From NCBI GenBank assembly GCA_046318595.1, contig JBKCTV010000091.1:124001-188000 (forward strand): a DNA stretch of 64,000 nucleotides, given 5' to 3'. The DNA is from DAITMV01 sp046318595 (lineage in GTDB: Bacteria; Pseudomonadota; Gammaproteobacteria; Burkholderiales; Burkholderiaceae_B). A program made the translations under genes and the position numbers. Below the pieces are notes generated by a model. The model was given only the letters and a program-made list of their open reading frames with translations. It ran no database searches and was not told the origin of the DNA. Shown in pieces: positions 60,565 through 64,000 of the stretch (its first letter is position 1; each line of letters opens with the position of its first letter).

Positions 60565-61413
60565 ATGGATTCGGTTGGTATGCAAATTAGTTATAAACAT
60601 TCGATGGTGCTAAGTTTGGTTTGCATTGGGTTGGTGAGCGGCTGCTCGTCATCGCTGCAACGGGCTCCCGTCGAAGAGCGTGTGACGGGATCGAGTGTTA
60701 AAAGCCAGTCTTCGACGTCCCAGCCGGCGGGTAATTATGTTGTACGCAAAGGTGACACCCTGGTCTCCATCGCGCTGGAAAACGGCGCAAACTGGCATGA
60801 TCTGGCCAAGTGGAACCGGTTGGACAATCCGAGTGCATTGCAAGTCGGCCAACAGCTGCGTTTGGCCAATCCCGCCAGTGCGCCGCCGCCGGCCGCAGTG
60901 GTTCCTGCCGATCCCACGCCGGGCTTGGCTGATAATGCTGTCGTGGAGGTAAAGCCGATAACGCTGCCCGGGGTCGCGCCTGGCACCGCGTCTCCGCCGA
61001 GCTCGCCGGTGAATGGCATAGCCAAACCGAATGTGCTCAGGGAAAGCGAGCAGGAATGGGTATGGCCCATCGCTGGCATGGTGGTCGAAAAGTTTGTCGA
61101 AGGTAAAAACAAAGGTATCGATATCGCCGCCAACGTGGGCGACCCAGTCATCGCCGTGGCCGATGGTAAAGTGATTTACGCCAGCAACTCCCTGCCGGGT
61201 TATGGCAATCTGGTCATCATCAAGCATGATCCCGTTTACCTGACGGCGTACGCACACAACAAAGTGCTCACTGTGAAGCAGGGGGCAGCTGTAAAAAAAG
61301 GTCAGAAAATCGCCGAGGTTGGCAAAGTCGATGGCGAACGGGTAAAGCTGCATTTCGAAGTTCGCAAACAGGGCAAGCCGGTCGACCCGCTCAAGTATTT
61401 GCCGGTGCGGTAA
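60565..61413 (+). CDS. nlpD: lipoprotein NlpD, LysM plus degenerate M23 peptidase
   Basis: 282 aa envelope protein; an alternative ATG at 60580 would give 277 aa. Lipobox LVSGC (C27) anchors it to a membrane. A LysM domain (NYVVRKGDTLVSIALENG, about 57-74) binds peptidoglycan. A C-terminal LytM/M23 domain (about 165-280) lacks the zinc-binding His of active enzymes (NKGIDIA), as in E. coli NlpD, which activates an amidase at septation. Its stop overlaps the rlmD start (TAATG), leaving no room for rpoS. Confidence 0.93.
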   Translation: MDSVGMQISYKHSMVLSLVCIGLVSGCSSSLQRAPVEERVTGSSVKSQSSTSQPAGNYVVRKGDTLVSIALENGANWHDLAKWNRLDNPSALQVGQQLRLANPASAPPPAAVVPADPTPGLADNAVVEVKPITLPGVAPGTASPPSSPVNGIAKPNVLRESEQEWVWPIAGMVVEKFVEGKNKGIDIAANVGDPVIAVADGKVIYASNSLPGYGNLVIIKHDPVYLTAYAHNKVLTVKQGAAVKKGQKIAEVGKVDGERVKLHFEVRKQGKPVDPLKYLPVR

Positions 61414-62777
61414 TGAAGAGAGACATCGTCGAGCTCGAAATCGAATCGCTCGATCTCGATGCGCAGGGTATTGCCCACCGTGGCGGTAAAGTGGTGTTTG
61501 TCGAAGGCGCCTTGCCTGGTGAGCGGGTGCGGGCGGAAATCGTCAAGGTCAAGAGCAGTTTCGAAAAAGCGCAAGTCGTCGAAGTGCTGCAGGCTGCGGC
61601 CGCTCGCACGAAGCCAGTTTGTCCGAGCTTTGGAACCTGTGGCGGGTGTGCTATGCAGCACCTCGAATTTTCGAGTCAGGTTGCAATCAAGGCTCGCGCC
61701 GTCGAAAACCAGCTTTGGCATATCGGTCGCGTAAAGCCGCAAACCGTCCTGCGTCCTCTACAGGGCCCGTCCTGGGAGTATCGTCACCGGGCGCGCCTGA
61801 CCTGCCGCCTTGTACCCAAGAAAGGCGGCATGCTCGTCGGGTTTCACGAAAAAAAGTCGAGTTTCGTCACCGATATGCAAAGCTGTGCGGTTTTGCCGCG
61901 TCATGTGTCGCAGCTTTTGTCACCGCTGCGCTCCTTGCTCGAAGGCTTGTCGATCGCGCAGCGCGTGCCGCAAATCGAATTGTCTGTCGGGCATGATGTG
62001 ACTGCCCTGGTTTTGCGTCATCTGGAGCCGCTTGCCCCCGAAGACGAGCAGGCACTGCGACGATTTGCCGATCGGCATGATGTTCAGTGGTGGTTGCAGC
62101 CCGCAGGTCCCGGGTCCGCTTGGCGGTTTTATCCCAACGATGCCCGGCAGTTGCATTACCGCCTGCCGCAGTTCGACCTGATGATGCCGTTTCACCCGAC
62201 CGATTTTACGCAGGTCAACCATCAAATCAATCAAGCGATGGTCAGGCAAGCCATTCGATTGCTGAATCTGCAGCCGCACGAGCGGGTTGCCGATTTCTTT
62301 TGCGGGCTGGGGAATTTTTCCCTGCCGTTGGCCCGGCTGGGAAATCGTGTAGTCGGCATCGAAGGTTCTGCAGACTTGACGCGGCGGGCTATGGCGAATG
62401 CCGAACTCAACGGGCTGGCGCACAAGGTCGAGTTCCACGCGCATAACCTGTTCGAGGTCACGATGGACGACTGGCGACGGTGGGGACCGTTCGATGCGGC
62501 TATCGTGGATCCGCCCCGCGAGGGCGCTTTGGCCTTATGTCTGACTTTGGCCGGAATGACTGGCAAAGAAACCTCCGAAGCTGCACAGCCACCTCTCTTT
62601 GACTTTGCTACCAAGCTGCCCGGGCGAATCGTCTATGTGTCGTGTAACCCCGCTACACTAGCAAGAGACGCCGCCATCTTGGTGCACCAGGCCGGCTATC
62701 GGTTGATTGCGGCCGGTGCCATCAATATGTTTCCGCATACCTCGCATGTCGAGTCTATGGCGTTGTTCGTTCGTTGA
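61413..62777 (+). CDS. rlmD: 23S rRNA (uracil-C5)-methyltransferase RlmD
   Basis: Methylates U1939 of 23S rRNA in E. coli; 454 aa. N-terminal TRAM domain (about 5-60), [4Fe-4S] ligands C70, C76, C79 and a fourth Cys near 157, SAM-binding VADFFCGLGNFSLPLA near 290, and catalytic Cys in YVSCNPATLARD near 410. VDPPREG is present near 370. Directly coupled to nlpD. Confidence 0.94.
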   Translation: MKRDIVELEIESLDLDAQGIAHRGGKVVFVEGALPGERVRAEIVKVKSSFEKAQVVEVLQAAAARTKPVCPSFGTCGGCAMQHLEFSSQVAIKARAVENQLWHIGRVKPQTVLRPLQGPSWEYRHRARLTCRLVPKKGGMLVGFHEKKSSFVTDMQSCAVLPRHVSQLLSPLRSLLEGLSIAQRVPQIELSVGHDVTALVLRHLEPLAPEDEQALRRFADRHDVQWWLQPAGPGSAWRFYPNDARQLHYRLPQFDLMMPFHPTDFTQVNHQINQAMVRQAIRLLNLQPHERVADFFCGLGNFSLPLARLGNRVVGIEGSADLTRRAMANAELNGLAHKVEFHAHNLFEVTMDDWRRWGPFDAAIVDPPREGALALCLTLAGMTGKETSEAAQPPLFDFATKLPGRIVYVSCNPATLARDAAILVHQAGYRLIAAGAINMFPHTSHVESMALFVR

Positions 62778-62879
62778 TGCTTCCGTGGTCGCTAATTTTT
62801 TGAATCGGGCCGGACGCTTGCCCCTCGTTCTGAGCAGCCTTACTTGAAAAAGCGACCGGCGGCACGATTCATGGCATCG

Positions 62880-63581
62880 TCAATCGCGGTTATTGCCTGT
62901 GAACGCCATCAGCAATGACAGCAAGTTGACGAAAATATTGTAAATGTCTAGGTACACTGAAAGCGTTGCGGTGATGTAATTGGTTTCGCCGCCGTCCATG
63001 ATGCGTTTCAGGTCGAACAGCAAGTACAGCGAGAACACACCGACGGCCATGGTCGAGATGGCTAGCGATAAGGCCGGCAGCTTAAGAAAAATATTCGCCA
63101 CGCTGGCGACGAGGAGCATGATTACGCCAACGAACAAGAATTTTCCCCAATTGGAAAAGTCTCTTTTTGTGACGCTGGCATAGCTCGCCAAACCGAAAAA
63201 CACTCCGCCAGTGCCTAGCGCCGCGACGCCGATTAGGCTCGCGCCGTTTTCCAGGCCGAGGGCTACCGACAGAATACGCGACAGCATCAAACCCATGAAG
63301 AAGGTGAAGCCCAGCAGCAAGACAACGCCCATACCGGAGTTTTTAGTGCGCTCGATCCCCCAGAAGAAAGCAAAGGCGATCGCCAGAAACGCCACGAAAC
63401 CAATCACGGGGCTGCCGGCGAAGAAGTTGAAATTGAACTGCAAGCCGATATAGGCACCCAAAGCCGTCGGCAGCATCGACAATGCCAGTAACCAATACGT
63501 ATTGCGAAGCACCTCGTTACGAACCGGTACGGTAGTGGCTGAACTGCTACGGCCGAAGTCGTAAGATTTCGTGTCTGCCAT
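62880..63581 (-). CDS. BI-1/YccA-family membrane protein
   Basis: 233 aa with seven hydrophobic segments, Bax-inhibitor-1 (TMBIM) family. The N-terminal RNEVLRNTYWLLALSM and the conserved LYLLFDLKRIMDGGETNYI region near 185-203 identify it. Homologues act as pH-sensitive calcium leak channels or interact with FtsH; the role here is unknown. It diverges from ndk. Confidence 0.9.
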   Translation of the reverse strand: MADTKSYDFGRSSSATTVPVRNEVLRNTYWLLALSMLPTALGAYIGLQFNFNFFAGSPVIGFVAFLAIAFAFFWGIERTKNSGMGVVLLLGFTFFMGLMLSRILSVALGLENGASLIGVAALGTGGVFFGLASYASVTKRDFSNWGKFLFVGVIMLLVASVANIFLKLPALSLAISTMAVGVFSLYLLFDLKRIMDGGETNYITATLSVYLDIYNIFVNLLSLLMAFTGNNRD

Positions 63582-63700
63582 GGAAGACTCCTAAGAAAAA
63601 AGGTTGCACTGTTGTAAACGTTTGTAAGACCGGCGTCAAGCAGTGAAAGTTTCAATTATTTAGGGACAGAAGAAAAACGATCACCGCGCGTTAAAGACGT

Positions 63701-63706
63701 TATAAT
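63701..63706 (+). promoter_or_regulatory. -10 element of the ndk promoter
   Basis: Perfect TATAAT, 40 bp before the ndk ATG. The -35 at 17 bp spacing (CGATCA, 63678-63683) is poor. Confidence 0.35.
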
Positions 63707-63746
63707 TTGCGGTTGTTCATTTTGCACTTTTATTGACGGAAACGCC

Positions 63747-64000
63747 ATGACTCTAGAACGTACTTTATCCATTATCAAGCCCGACGCAGTTGCCAAAAAC
63801 GTCATCGGGCAAATTTACGCCCGTTTCGAAAACGCCGGGCTCAAAATCGTTGCTGCGCGCATGACGCAGCTGTCCCGTGCCGAGGCGGAAGGTTTTTATG
63901 CCGTTCACCGCGAGCGTCCTTTTTTCAAGGATCTGGTCGAGTTCATGATTTCTGGCCCGGTCATGATTCAGGCTCTCGAAGGCGAGGGGGCGATTTTAAA
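63747..64000 (+). CDS. ndk: nucleoside diphosphate kinase (partial, runs off the window)
   Basis: First 84 codons of Ndk, which balances NTP and dNTP pools. Reads MTLERTLSIIKPDAVAKNVIG, with the ERTLSIIKPDAV family start. The HRERPFFKDLVEFMISGP segment is in place. The catalytic His lies beyond the window edge. The order rlmD, BI-1, ndk fits Burkholderiales. Confidence 0.97.
   Translation, partial: MTLERTLSIIKPDAVAKNVIGQIYARFENAGLKIVAARMTQLSRAEAEGFYAVHRERPFFKDLVEFMISGPVMIQALEGEGAIL

Noticed and set aside
1..64000. CRISPR arrays, rRNA genes, insertion sequences, prophage genes
   Set aside because: No regularly spaced repeats with spacers, rRNA segments, transposase or phage proteins were recognised on either strand.

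Overview
The window reads as a chromosomal segment of a betaproteobacterium, most likely Burkholderiales and host-associated. Three gene orders point there: nadK/recN diverging from hrcA-hemH-grpE-dnaK-dnaJ; surE-pcm-nlpD-rlmD; and rpsF-priB-rpsR-rplI-dnaB. A complete type III secretion system (T3SS) and a eukaryotic-type F-box/leucine-rich-repeat protein suggest life in or on a eukaryotic host. The species cannot be named from this sequence alone.

Layout. 0.1-5.3 kb: redox and lactate-type metabolism (fpr, fdxA, a LUD-domain protein, a Tat-exported TRAP binding protein, an SDR protein, a ferredoxin-reductase fusion). 5.4-8.4 kb: ribosome/replication operon rpsF-priB-rpsR-rplI-dnaB. 8.5-18.6 kb: recN-nadK facing the heat-shock cluster hrcA-hemH-grpE-dnaK-dnaJ (two sigma-32-type promoters), then nnr. 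18.6-21.7 kb: an accessory patch with a hypothetical gene, a hicAB toxin-antitoxin pair whose toxin is frameshifted, and the F-box/LRR gene built on 78-bp repeats. 21.9-29.3 kb: purL, a family-5 uracil-DNA glycosylase coupled to uvrC, pgsA and tRNA-Ser(UGA). 29.4-32.5 kb: a pseudo-receiver/TPR protein, tRNA-Arg(CCU) and a sigma-54-type activator. 32.5-55.3 kb: the T3SS, entirely on the minus strand. 55.5-64 kb: parE, lexA with its SOS box, yaaA, surE-pcm-nlpD-rlmD, a BI-1 family protein and the start of ndk.

The T3SS contains, in transcription order, sctW, a small gene, sctV, D, N, O, P, Q, R, S, T, U, I, J, K, L, F, a chaperone-like gene and sctC. Six genes for secreted or translocator-like proteins follow. 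Four of those six share a short EF-hand-like module (signature D-G-x-I/L-x3-E-h-x2-M/L-S). One copy is a textbook calcium-binding loop; the rest are degenerate. I consider this family the most likely undescribed element of the window. The export-apparatus half (44-55 kb) is visibly AT-rich next to the GC-rich housekeeping genes, which suggests separate ancestry.

No CRISPR array, insertion sequence, prophage or rRNA was seen.
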